DNA of 35,997 nt from Haloterrigena salina JCM 13891. Its GTDB lineage: Archaea; Halobacteriota; Halobacteria; Halobacteriales; Natrialbaceae. Under the pieces are notes generated by a model, which was given only the letters and a program-made list of their open reading frames with translations, ran no database searches and had not been told where the DNA came from. Location of the stretch: assembly GCF_000337495.1 (NCBI RefSeq), contig NZ_AOIS01000061.1, positions 17,375-53,371 of the forward strand, written 5' to 3'. Shown here piece after piece: positions 9,365 to 16,640 of the stretch. The position numbers and the translations under genes are program-made. Every line of letters begins with the position of its first letter. Positions within the stretch are counted from its first letter, which is position 1.

Positions 9365-10045
9365 TCAGAGAACCGTCTCGAACGCCTCGAGCGTCGAGAG
9401 TTCGTAGGTCGGCTCGTGGGCGTGTGGGCCGCCGTCGTCGTCGTGACCGGGATCGACCCAGGCCGAGTCCAGCCCCATCGCGTTCGCGCCCGCGACGTCG
9501 GCGCGGATCGAGTCGCCGACGTGAATCGCCGCGTCCGGCGCCACACCGAGTTCCCCGAGGGCGTACTCGAAGGGGGCCGCGTCGGGTTTCGGGAAGATCC
9601 CCGCGCTCGGCTCGGTGAAGACGCTGACGTCGAAGGCGTCGGCGATGCCCAGCGCCTCGAGTTTTTGCGTCTGAGTCGGCCGGCCGCCGTTGGTGATCAG
9701 CCCGACCGGTCCGAGGTCGCGGGCGTGCTCGAGGGCGGCCCGCGCGCCGGGACGGAACCTGACGGCGGTCGGGTCCTGTTCCTCGAGGTACGCTCCGGCC
9801 AACCGCGGCGCGACCGCGGGGTCGACGTCGGCCCGATCCGCGACCTCGGCGAAGAGGTTCTCGTAGAACTCGCGATCCGTTTCGGCCGTCGGGAGCGACG
9901 GGACGGCCGCTCGCAGGTCCGCCGGCGTACAAAACGGGGCGATTCCGGCCCGCTCGAACGCCGCCCCGAGCACGTCCCCGGCGTCGCGCGTCGGCTCGCA
10001 GAGCGTGCTATCGAGATCGAAACAGATCGCGTCGTACGCAGCCAT
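9365..10045 (-). CDS. HAD-superfamily hydrolase (phosphatase-like)
   Basis: A 226-residue class I HAD protein. Motif I is CFDLDSTLCE (nucleophile in D-x-D-x-T) at the N-terminus. Motif II is LITNGG, motif III is a Lys in GIFPKPDAAPF, and motif IV is IHVGDSIRADVAGANAMG. The helical cap after motif I fits the C1-cap phosphoglycolate-phosphatase/haloacid-dehalogenase-like group. The substrate cannot be assigned. The ATG at 10045 is preferred over an in-frame GTG at 10054: a TATA-like CCTTAAGAACG lies about 28 bases before the ATG, giving a leaderless start. It is divergent from the CARF-like regulator. Confidence 0.88.
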   Translation of the reverse strand: MAAYDAICFDLDSTLCEPTRDAGDVLGAAFERAGIAPFCTPADLRAAVPSLPTAETDREFYENLFAEVADRADVDPAVAPRLAGAYLEEQDPTAVRFRPGARAALEHARDLGPVGLITNGGRPTQTQKLEALGIADAFDVSVFTEPSAGIFPKPDAAPFEYALGELGVAPDAAIHVGDSIRADVAGANAMGLDSAWVDPGHDDDGGPHAHEPTYELSTLEAFETVL

Positions 10046-10188
10046 CTCCGACACGTACGGTCGTGTTCGTTCTTAAGGTTTCGACAGCGTGAGAATCTCT
10101 TTCACACGATGGTTCGAGCTCGCGGATCGAAGTTCAATCGATCGACGTTTTTCGCAGCCGTTATTTTCACCGCGGCACCTGTCGGTGT

Positions 10189-11031
10189 ATGGACGTCGTC
10201 AAACGAGTACACATCGTGCCGCTTGGCTACGAGTACGACCGAATCCTCGGGCCGATCCGGAACCAACGGGCCGATCTCGTCTACCTGCTCGAGGACGACG
10301 GCACCGACGCGGGGGCCCGGACCGGGACGGCCGACTACCACGACGACCTCCGGGCGGAACTCGAGTCGGCCGTTCCCGAGGTTCGAACGCGGGAGTGCGA
10401 CCTGACGGACGTCTACGCCGTCCTCGGTATCGTGACGACCCTCGCGGCGAAACACGCCGACGACGACGTCTCGGTCAACGTCTCCGGCGCGGGGACGATC
10501 CCCGCCATCGGCGCGACGATGGCGTGTATGGACGTCTCGACGGACGCTCGAGCCTACTACGTCGAACCCGAATCCTACGACCACGACGGGGAGCGCGAAC
10601 CGATCTCGGCGGGCGTCGCCGAAACCGAACAGCTCCCGGCGTATCCGATCGACTCGCCGACGCCCGACCAGGTCGCGATCATGGACTTTCTCGCCGAGCC
10701 GTCCGACTGGGAGGCGTATCACGACGCGCGGACGACGCCGCCGAAGAAGAAGGACCTGATCGAGTACGCTCGCGATCGGAGCCTCTCCTTTATGGCCGAC
10801 CGACGGCCGCCCGAGGATCGCGGCGGCGAGGACAAGGGAGCTTTCCGGGTCCTCGATACGCACGTGCTCGAGCCGCTCGCGGACGACGGCTACGTTACGA
10901 TCGAATCCGTCGGCCGGCGTCGCGTCGTCGAACTCACCGAGCAGGGGGAAAACGCCTACCGGGCGTTCAAGCACAAGCTCGCGGCGGTCGACGGCGTCGA
11001 GTACGATTACGAATCCGAGGCACGAGGCTGA
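10189..11031 (+). CDS. DUF6293/HFX_2341-type regulator: CARF-like domain plus winged helix
   Basis: A 280-residue protein that I recognise as the haloarchaeal DUF6293 type. The N-terminal half (about 1-130) is a Rossmann-like alpha/beta domain starting KRVHIVPLGYEYDRIL, with VSVNVSGAGTIPAIGATM near residue 100. That glycine-rich strand-loop resembles the ligand loop of CARF domains. The C-terminal half (about 155-275) is helical with a winged-helix pattern: FRVLDTHVLEPLADDGYVTI, then RRRVVELTEQGENAYRAF. This suggests a ligand-responsive DNA-binding regulator. TTATTTTC about 24 bases before the ATG serves as TATA box (leaderless). No CRISPR array or cas gene is present in the window. The CARF relation is my inference from motif and architecture. 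Confidence 0.75.
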   Translation: MDVVKRVHIVPLGYEYDRILGPIRNQRADLVYLLEDDGTDAGARTGTADYHDDLRAELESAVPEVRTRECDLTDVYAVLGIVTTLAAKHADDDVSVNVSGAGTIPAIGATMACMDVSTDARAYYVEPESYDHDGEREPISAGVAETEQLPAYPIDSPTPDQVAIMDFLAEPSDWEAYHDARTTPPKKKDLIEYARDRSLSFMADRRPPEDRGGEDKGAFRVLDTHVLEPLADDGYVTIESVGRRRVVELTEQGENAYRAFKHKLAAVDGVEYDYESEARG

Positions 11032-11064
11032 GCGACCGCGGCATCCGACGATCCGATGACGTTC

Positions 11065-11131
11065 GGAGGGCCGAAGCAGCGGAGGGGCCGGCGCGTCACT
11101 GCCGGCGTATCGGCGAGTGGAGGGCCGAAGC
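11065..11131. repeat. Duplicated 13-bp word GGAGGGCCGAAGC
   Basis: The word occurs at 11065-11077 and 11119-11131, in the 176-base gap between the convergent ends of the CARF-like regulator and the TFB-core-like gene. It is G+C-rich and has no clear stem-loop, so it may be only a local duplication. Confidence 0.4.
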
Positions 11132-11207
11132 GTCGGGGAGCGGATCGATCGGGCGGCGCGGACGCCGACGCGGAGAGGCGGCGAGGTGAGCGACCGCCAG
11201 CGGCGAC

Positions 11208-11807
11208 TTACTCGTCGGCGACCAGCGCGGCTAGCTTCGTCCCCAGCCGAGCGCACTCGAGGTCGGCCTCGAGTCGCCCGACGTGGGCGCGGAGGCTCGC
11301 CTCGTCGAGGTCGGCCTCGCGGTCGTCGAGACAGACGGGATCGCCGGTCGCTCGAGCGAGCAGGAACGGGGCGGCAGCGGCGAGATACGAACCGGGTAGG
11401 TCGGGGCCAGCGACAGTCCCGCGCTCGGCGGCGGCCAACAGCTCGCGGGCGACGATCAACCGGCGCCGCAACGACGCGATCTCCGACTCCGGCGCCGGCG
11501 TGCCGAGATGGCGCGATAGCTCCGATTCGGCCGCGACGACGTCGTCGAGGTCGACGTCGAACGCGGCCGCGAGCTCCTCGCGGTCGACCGTCGGGCGTCG
11601 GCTTCGCCGGGTCGCGAGCCGAACGGCCCCCAGTACGGCCGGGGTGTGGCCGTGTTGCAGGGCCGCCAGCTCGCCGGCGTGATCGAACGCCGCGCGGGCG
11701 ATGTCGGCGACCGCGTCGACCTCGAGTCGGCGAACCGCTTCGTCGACCGACGGACCGTCGTTCGCGATCCCGGAACCGCCTCCCGCGGGGGACTGTCGCT
11801 GACCCAT
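11208..11807 (-). CDS. TFB-core-like protein (two cyclin-like repeats, no zinc ribbon)
   Basis: A 199-residue helical protein. Its first repeat (about 34-101, from VADIARAAFDHAGELAAL to ESELSRHLG) lines up with the first cyclin repeat of the TFB encoded at 23783-24772. Its second repeat (about 113-184, with RRLIVARELLAAAERG and then YLAAAAPFLLARATGD) lines up with the second TFB repeat (ARALLQNAKEKGVHSG, then LAAAAVYAAALL). The zinc ribbon and B-reader of true TFB are absent, so it should not recruit RNA polymerase in the usual way. The ATG at 11807 is chosen; further upstream the frame runs antisense into aroB. TAGATAATG about 30 bases upstream is the TATA candidate, preceded by five 9-bp repeats. 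Homology is judged by eye; a plain haloarchaeal hypothetical protein is the alternative. Confidence 0.65.
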   Translation of the reverse strand: MGQRQSPAGGGSGIANDGPSVDEAVRRLEVDAVADIARAAFDHAGELAALQHGHTPAVLGAVRLATRRSRRPTVDREELAAAFDVDLDDVVAAESELSRHLGTPAPESEIASLRRRLIVARELLAAAERGTVAGPDLPGSYLAAAAPFLLARATGDPVCLDDREADLDEASLRAHVGRLEADLECARLGTKLAALVADE

Positions 11808-11833
11808 ATGCGTGTCATCTCGCCGCCATACAT

Positions 11834-11842
11834 TATCTACTT
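11834..11842 (-). promoter_or_regulatory. TATA candidate of the TFB-core-like gene
   Basis: Read on the minus strand the region is AGTAGATAATGTATGG. The A+T core lies about 30 bases before the ATG at 11807, which is right for a near-leaderless transcript. The 9-bp repeat block lies immediately upstream of it. Confidence 0.5.
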
Positions 11843-11853
11843 CTGAGAAAGTA

Positions 11854-11898
11854 TCGTTACTATCGTTACTTCCGTTACTACCGATACGATCGGTACTG
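11854..11898. repeat. Five tandem 9-bp repeats upstream of the TFB-core-like gene
   Basis: Five consecutive 9-mers: TCGTTACTA, TCGTTACTT, CCGTTACTA, CCGATACGA, TCGGTACTG. On the minus strand the consensus is TAGTAACGA. The first three units are nearly identical and the last two have drifted. The block sits where an archaeal BRE or activator site would be, just upstream of the TATA candidate of the leftward gene. A protein-binding site is the natural reading. Confidence 0.75.
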
Positions 11899-12119
11899 TG
11901 AGCAATTTTCCGACAGGCCGCGAGTGTTCCGACCGTCGCTTGGTCCCACATCGCCCCTCGAGTCGGCTCTCGATCGAAGACGGCGACTCGCCAGCGAAGA
12001 CGTGACGGCTCGGAGACATCGGCCAGTACCGTCCCGAACAGCCGACAGCGATCGCGGACGGGTCCGCCCGCCCTGCGGCATTCGCCACGTTCAAGCCGGT
12101 CCCCTTCGAGGGTCGAGAT

Positions 12120-13331
12120 ATGACGCGATCTGTCTGGGTCAAAGCCGACGACACCGTCGGCGACTGGGACGACCGCCGGGCGCGGATCACCGCCGCGCTC
12201 GAGGCGGGTGCAGACTGGGTACTGGTCGACGAAGAGGACGTCTCCCGCGTGCGCGAACTCGGCGACATCAACGTCGCCGCCTTCCGGACCGACGGCGACG
12301 TGACGCTGGTCGACGACATCGACGACGTCGAGACCGACGCGGACGCCGACGACGTCGCCGAGTCGACGACGGACGCCGACGCGGTCGTCGTCGGCAAGAA
12401 CGGCGAGGGTGACGCGACGATCGACCTCCCCGAAGACTTCTCCGGCTCGGCCGACCTCTCGACGCTTCGCCGGCGCGACGGCGACGTCGAGCGCGGCGCC
12501 TACGTCCGCATCCTCGGCAAGGAGTACGAGCGATTCGCCGAGACGGCCGCCGAGGAGGCCGACCACACCATCATCGTCGGCGAGGACTGGACGATCATCC
12601 CCCTCGAGAACCTGATCGCCCGGATCGGCGAGGAAACTAACCTCATCGCGGGGGTCACCACCGCCGACGAGGCCAAGACGGCCTTCGAGACTCTCGAACT
12701 GGGCGCCGACGCGGTTCTACTCGACTCCGACAGTCCGGACGAGATCCGCGAGACCGTAGAGGTCCGCGACGAGGCCGAACGCGAGTCCCTCGACTTGGAG
12801 TACGCCGAGGTGCTGGACATCGAGCAGATCGGTAGCGCCGACCGGGTCTGCGTCGATACCGGAAGCCTGCTGGAACACGACGAGGGGATGCTCGTCGGCT
12901 CGATGGCCCGCGGCCTCGTGTTCGTCCACGCCGAGACGGCCGAATCGCCGTACGTCGCCTCCCGGCCCTTCCGCGTCAACGCCGGCGCCGTCCACGCGTA
13001 CATCCGCACGCCCGACGGCGGCACGAAGTACCTCTCGGAGCTCCAGAGCGGCGACGAGGTTCAGGTCGTCGACACCGCGGGCAACACCCGCGAGGCCATC
13101 GTCGGCCGCGTCAAAATCGAGAAGCGGCCGATGTTCCGGGTCGCCCTCGAGACCGACGACGGCGACCGCATCGAGACGCTCCTCCAGAACGCCGAGACCA
13201 TCAAGGTCGCCACCGGCGAGGGCCGGACCGCCGTCACGGACTTAGAGGCCGGCGACGAACTCCTGTTGTACACCGAGGACACGGCACGCCACTTCGGTGA
13301 GGCCGTCGAAGAGAGTATCATCGAGAAATAG
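12120..13331 (+). CDS. aroB: 3-dehydroquinate synthase II (archaeal)
   Basis: A 403-residue archaeal DHQ synthase of type II. In the known archaeal route it carries out the NAD-dependent oxidative deamination and cyclisation of 2-amino-3,7-dideoxy-threo-hept-6-ulosonate to 3-dehydroquinate, bypassing DAHP. The N-terminus MTRSVWVKADD, the internal HTIIVGEDWTIIPLENLIA and ADRVCVDTGSLL, and the C-terminal FRVNAGAVHAYIRTPDGGTK are family hallmarks. A haloarchaeal acidic insertion of about 40 residues lies near residue 60-100. The protein is cytoplasmic. It uses the ATG at 12120. The next enzyme of the pathway, the dehydratase, lies 2.3 kb downstream on the other strand. Confidence 0.95.
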   Translation: MTRSVWVKADDTVGDWDDRRARITAALEAGADWVLVDEEDVSRVRELGDINVAAFRTDGDVTLVDDIDDVETDADADDVAESTTDADAVVVGKNGEGDATIDLPEDFSGSADLSTLRRRDGDVERGAYVRILGKEYERFAETAAEEADHTIIVGEDWTIIPLENLIARIGEETNLIAGVTTADEAKTAFETLELGADAVLLDSDSPDEIRETVEVRDEAERESLDLEYAEVLDIEQIGSADRVCVDTGSLLEHDEGMLVGSMARGLVFVHAETAESPYVASRPFRVNAGAVHAYIRTPDGGTKYLSELQSGDEVQVVDTAGNTREAIVGRVKIEKRPMFRVALETDDGDRIETLLQNAETIKVATGEGRTAVTDLEAGDELLLYTEDTARHFGEAVEESIIEK

Positions 13332-13548
13332 TCGATTTCGTCGACCTCTCGGATCGGTATCATAGTCATTTGGTAACTTACCCCACGCTCTGCGGTCAGA
13401 TTCGGAACGGTGTGTCGATTAGTTGCCACCTTCGCGGACAGTATCCCGTCGAGACACCCTGAAACGGAACAATCATCTCTTGTGGCGGTAATTCCACGCG
13501 GCGGCGAACAACTTCTATGGTGGTTGTTATCGTCACACGTGGCAGACG

Positions 13549-14667
13549 ATGAGTATTACTCGAGAGGCCATTCGATCGGTCGAACCGCCCGAATTCGCAG
13601 TGACGCTTCGCAACGCCGGCCTCGCGGGCGCAGGCGGCGCCGGATTCCCGACGTACGCCAAGTGGGAGCGCCTCGACGAGGTCGACTCGCTGCTGGTCAA
13701 CCACCAGGAGAGCGAACCGAACTACTACATGGACAAGTGGCTGGGCCGCGAGCGAACCGAGGAGTTGGCGGCGCTGTTCGACGGTCTCCTCGATCGCGCG
13801 TTCGATCGGATCGTCATCGCCGCCAAGTGGCCCGACCGCGACGAGTGGATGGGCGACCTCGAGGCGGCGACCGACGCGACGATCCACGCCCCGGACACGC
13901 TGCCGGTCCCCGAAGACGAGACGGGGATCGTCATCGCCTACACCGACGACAAGTACGAGTTCGGGATGGAGAGCGTCCTTATGCGGCTCGTCGCGGGCGT
14001 GGTCATGGGAGGGAACGAACTCCCGATGGACAACGGCTGGATCGTCCAGAACACCGAGACGCTCTCGAACGTCTATCGCGCCCTCGTCGACGGGGAGCCG
14101 ACGACCCGCAAGTTCGTCCACGTCGACGGGCGGGTGCCGACCCACCGGTTCCTCGAGGTCCCGATCGGCACGCCGGCGACGGACCTGCTCGAGGCGGCGG
14201 GTCGCACGGACGACCTCGCCGACAACGAGGTCATCCTCGACGGCGGTCCGGGGTGGTGTTTCGAGATCGACGCGGCCCCGGACGCGTTCGGGGTCCGCAA
14301 GCGAACGAACTGCCTGCTCGTGATGGAGGAGTCGGTCGTCGAGGAGAACACCATCGGGAGCGGCGGCCGAGTCAACGTCCTCGCGCCGGCGGCGTGGAAG
14401 GAGTCGGTCCACGAGACGGCCCCGACGGAAGCGCTCCGTCCGGATCGCGTCGAAGTGCCCCTGATCACGAACCCCGCTTTCGAGGGCGTCGTCACGCCGA
14501 GCGAGCCGATCGTCAAAGTCGGCGACGAGCTCGGGACCGGCGAGATGATCGCTCGGCCGGCCGACGGGATCAGCATCGCCCAGCACGCTCCGATCGACGG
14601 CACGGTCACCGGCGTCGGCGATCGATCGATTACGATCGAGCGCGACGATCGGTCGACGTCGGGCTGA
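13549..14667 (+). CDS. PduS/RnfC-like flavoprotein lacking Fe-S motifs
   Basis: A 372-residue protein related to NuoF/RnfC/PduS subunits. The N-terminus carries the nucleotide/FMN-binding Complex1_51K signature GLAGAGGAGFPTYAKW. An SLBB-like ubiquitin-fold segment follows at about residues 185-230 (RKFVHVDGRVPTHRFLEVPI). The C-terminal 60 residues look like the lipoyl-like barrel of RnfC/PduS (VKVGDELGTGEMIARPADG...APIDGTVTGVG). The C-x2-C-x2-C clusters of true RnfC or PduS are absent; only isolated Cys residues occur. It may pass electrons from NAD(P)H to a flavin- or cobalamin-dependent partner; this is inference. Haloarchaeal homologues are, as far as I recall, labelled NADH dehydrogenase-like. 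Confidence 0.75.
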   Translation: MSITREAIRSVEPPEFAVTLRNAGLAGAGGAGFPTYAKWERLDEVDSLLVNHQESEPNYYMDKWLGRERTEELAALFDGLLDRAFDRIVIAAKWPDRDEWMGDLEAATDATIHAPDTLPVPEDETGIVIAYTDDKYEFGMESVLMRLVAGVVMGGNELPMDNGWIVQNTETLSNVYRALVDGEPTTRKFVHVDGRVPTHRFLEVPIGTPATDLLEAAGRTDDLADNEVILDGGPGWCFEIDAAPDAFGVRKRTNCLLVMEESVVEENTIGSGGRVNVLAPAAWKESVHETAPTEALRPDRVEVPLITNPAFEGVVTPSEPIVKVGDELGTGEMIARPADGISIAQHAPIDGTVTGVGDRSITIERDDRSTSG

Positions 14668-14671
14668 TGCC

Positions 14672-14772
14672 GCCGGCGCGGCTACGGCTCATCGCCGGCA
14701 CGACCACGGCTCACCGCCGGCACGGCTACGGCTCATCGCCGGCACGACCACGGCTCACCGCCGGCACGACCA
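14672..14772. repeat. Tandem 22-bp repeats (4.6 copies) with 44-bp higher order
   Basis: Units start at 14672, 14694, 14716 and 14738, with a partial unit at 14760. The consensus is GCCGGCACG then RCYACGGCTCAYC. Odd and even units alternate (GGCTACGGCTCATC versus GACCACGGCTCACC), giving a 44-bp period. The block begins 4 bases after the flavoprotein stop and runs into the 3' end of the small gene on the other strand. There are no spacers, so it is not a CRISPR. Confidence 0.9.
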
Positions 14773-14913
14773 TACGGTCGTCGATCGGATCCACGCGGAC
14801 GGGGTCCGCCGATCGCAGATGACGGTGCCGCCGCCGTCCTCGTAGCTGACGTAGTGGTCGAACGCTCGATCCGCCGTCGCCTCTCGCTCGTCGTAGTCGC
14901 CCTTTGCGTGCAT
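14755..14913 (-). CDS. Small haloarchaeal protein, DUF7331-like (52 aa)
   Basis: Read on the minus strand from the ATG at 14913: MHAKGDYDEREATADRAFDH, then YVSYEDGGGTVICDRRTPSAW and IRSTTVWSCRR. The FDHYVSYEDG and TVICDR...AWIRS blocks match a short haloarchaeal family I recall as DUF7331; its function is unknown. The last 6 codons or so, including the TGA stop, lie inside the 22-bp tandem repeat array, so the C-terminus looks replaced. TATA-like CTTTTC lies some 60-70 bases upstream. The family label is from memory and less certain than the reading frame. Confidence 0.65.
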   Translation of the reverse strand: MHAKGDYDEREATADRAFDHYVSYEDGGGTVICDRRTPSAWIRSTTVWSCRR

Positions 14914-15059
14914 TCGAAATCACGTCCGTCGGTCGCCGAGACCGACTTGATAGCCGCCGTACCAAGCGATCAGTGAAAAGGGCTCCGTCGATGTACTACT
15001 AGTGTGATTATATTACGGGTGCGCGGTGGTAACGCCGGTCACTCGAGCGAGGCTGGGGA

Positions 15060-15473
15060 TTACGTCTGGGCCGGTTCCTCGTCGGGGCTCGGCTCGAGGC
15101 GGGCCGTACACCAGTGACAGAACTCGAGGTCCTCGTCGAGTTCCTTACCGCATTCGGGGCAGGTGGCCCCGCCGTCGTCTCCGCCGCCGCTCGGCGAGAA
15201 CTCGAGCGCTCGAACGATCGCGTCGAACGCCGCGATGAGGTTGACGAACAGGAGTGTCAGCTGAGACAGCATGTCGACCTCGCCGGTGATCGTCATCGCC
15301 TCGGCGAACGATTCGGCCGTTGCGATCTGATCGACCGGGAAGAAGAGCCAGAACGTGACGAAGTAGAGTCCGGCAAAGAGCAGCGCTCGAAGCCAGTCCC
15401 GGATCACGACGTGTCCGGCACCGGGAAAGACCATCGAGAGGCCAGCGGCGACGACCGCGCGAAGCCATGTCAT
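15060..15473 (-). CDS. Membrane protein with C-terminal zinc ribbon
   Basis: A 137-residue protein. The hydrophobic N-terminal half holds two or three membrane segments (about 8-30, 33-50 and 68-88). A glycine-rich linker and a zinc ribbon follow (CPECGKELDEDLEFCHWC, about 108-125), with an acidic tail. The start MTWLRAVVAAGL at 15473 is chosen over a longer frame reaching 15668, whose extra N-terminus is basic and unlike haloarchaeal proteins. Such zinc-ribbon membrane proteins are frequent in haloarchaea and unassigned. It is on the same strand as aroD, 169 bases downstream of it, and a GTTAAGG element suggests its own promoter. Confidence 0.75.
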   Translation of the reverse strand: MTWLRAVVAAGLSMVFPGAGHVVIRDWLRALLFAGLYFVTFWLFFPVDQIATAESFAEAMTITGEVDMLSQLTLLFVNLIAAFDAIVRALEFSPSGGGDDGGATCPECGKELDEDLEFCHWCTARLEPSPDEEPAQT

Positions 15474-15642
15474 CGTACGTGGTGGTAGGGGACCCTCGTC
15501 CTTAACATTCCGATTTCTTTCGACGGCGGTGTACGTTCGGATCGATAACCGTTCCGGGCGGGAACGGACCGGCAACCCGTACCCGAGTAGTCGCTTCGCT
15601 CCCACTCGGTCTGGTAACTTCTCGACGGCTCGGATACGCGCT

Positions 15643-16344
15643 CTACAGTTCCTCGAGAACACCAGCATCCACCGCGCCCGTCTCGAGCGTCTCTACCAGC
15701 GAACGGAGGTCGCGCAGCGGCAACTGTCCAGGCGCGTACTCGCTCGAGTCCGAGGCCAGCGGCGCGTAGCCGAGCGCCGAACCGTACAGCGGGGCGACGA
15801 CGCGCGTGTGACTGCCGAGTTTTCCCATTCCCATCCCGGCGGTCCGAATCCCGTCGCGAGTGGCGCTTTCGATCGCCGACAGAATCCGCAGACAGTCCCG
15901 GCGGTCCTCGACTTGGGTAGCGAACTTGGCGATGTCGCCGTACTCGGCGCACTCCTCGATGATCGCGTCGAGGGTCTCCCGATCCGGCGTTGCGTCGAAA
16001 TCGTGGAAGGAGATCACTAGTTCCACGTCCTGGTCGCGGAACTCGTCGACGACCCACTCCGTCCCGCGGGCCGTCTCGAGTTCGATGTCGACCAGTTCGA
16101 CGGCGTCGAATTCCGCGGCGGTCATCAACGCGTCCAAGCGACCCTGATCCTCCGCGTGGCCGCCGGCCCACTGCGACCGGTTCGTGGCGAGGATCGGCAG
16201 TTCGCCGTCGTAGTCGGCGAGTTGCTCGATCGGGTCGTCCGCGCTGTCCATCCGAAACTCGAGCAGGTCGGCGGCCTCGCGCGCGTCCGGTTCCCGTCCG
16301 AGATCGTTCGTCGTCGCGGCGAGGGAGAACCCGTCGACGGTCAT
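15643..16344 (-). CDS. aroD: 3-dehydroquinate dehydratase, type I
   Basis: Dehydrates 3-dehydroquinate to 3-dehydroshikimate through a Schiff base. The 233-residue sequence shows the type I residues: E29-F-R31 in DLLEFRMD (substrate binding), catalytic H114 in ISFHDF, and the Schiff-base lysine K140 in AKFATQ. The C-terminal GMGKLGSHTRVVAPLYGSAL segment is typical. The start is the ATG at 16344, not the in-frame one at 16359. The ATAAAAGG element at about 16367-16374 lies 27 bases upstream, which fits a leaderless transcript starting at this ATG. It acts directly after the type II synthase encoded at 12120. Confidence 0.94.
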   Translation of the reverse strand: MTVDGFSLAATTNDLGREPDAREAADLLEFRMDSADDPIEQLADYDGELPILATNRSQWAGGHAEDQGRLDALMTAAEFDAVELVDIELETARGTEWVVDEFRDQDVELVISFHDFDATPDRETLDAIIEECAEYGDIAKFATQVEDRRDCLRILSAIESATRDGIRTAGMGMGKLGSHTRVVAPLYGSALGYAPLASDSSEYAPGQLPLRDLRSLVETLETGAVDAGVLEEL

Positions 16345-16640
16345 GATACTGGCTACCAATCCTCCGGATAAAAGGATTTCGAGAGGCTGGATAGCGGCGT
16401 CTGCCGAACGCCCGTCGGCGACGGGATTCGATCACCACGGAGGGACGGAAAATAACGAAATACAACGGTCATTCGCCGGAGTTAGTCGAAGTGAAGCGTC
16501 CGATCGACGTCGGAGCCCTCGTTCGAACCATGCGACAGTTCCAGACTCGAGATGGCCATTTATATATCTCTCATCGAGAATCCTCGAGACCGTTCGTCCG
16601 AAACGATTCGAGCGGCGAGTCAGCGGACGAGTAGGAGGCG

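Larger units (their letters stand above)
11808..12119. other. Divergent intergenic region between TFB-core-like gene and aroB
   Basis: 312 bases carrying the promoter of the leftward gene, the five 9-bp repeats and, at the right end, the aroB promoter. No RNA or protein gene is recognised. Confidence 0.6.

Noticed and set aside
11808..12566. Upstream extension of the TFB-core-like frame to 452 codons
   Set aside because: The extra part is antisense to aroB, crosses the promoter with the 9-bp repeats and has no domain.
14672..14772. CRISPR array
   Set aside because: The 22-bp units are contiguous with no spacers of unique sequence, and no cas gene is nearby.
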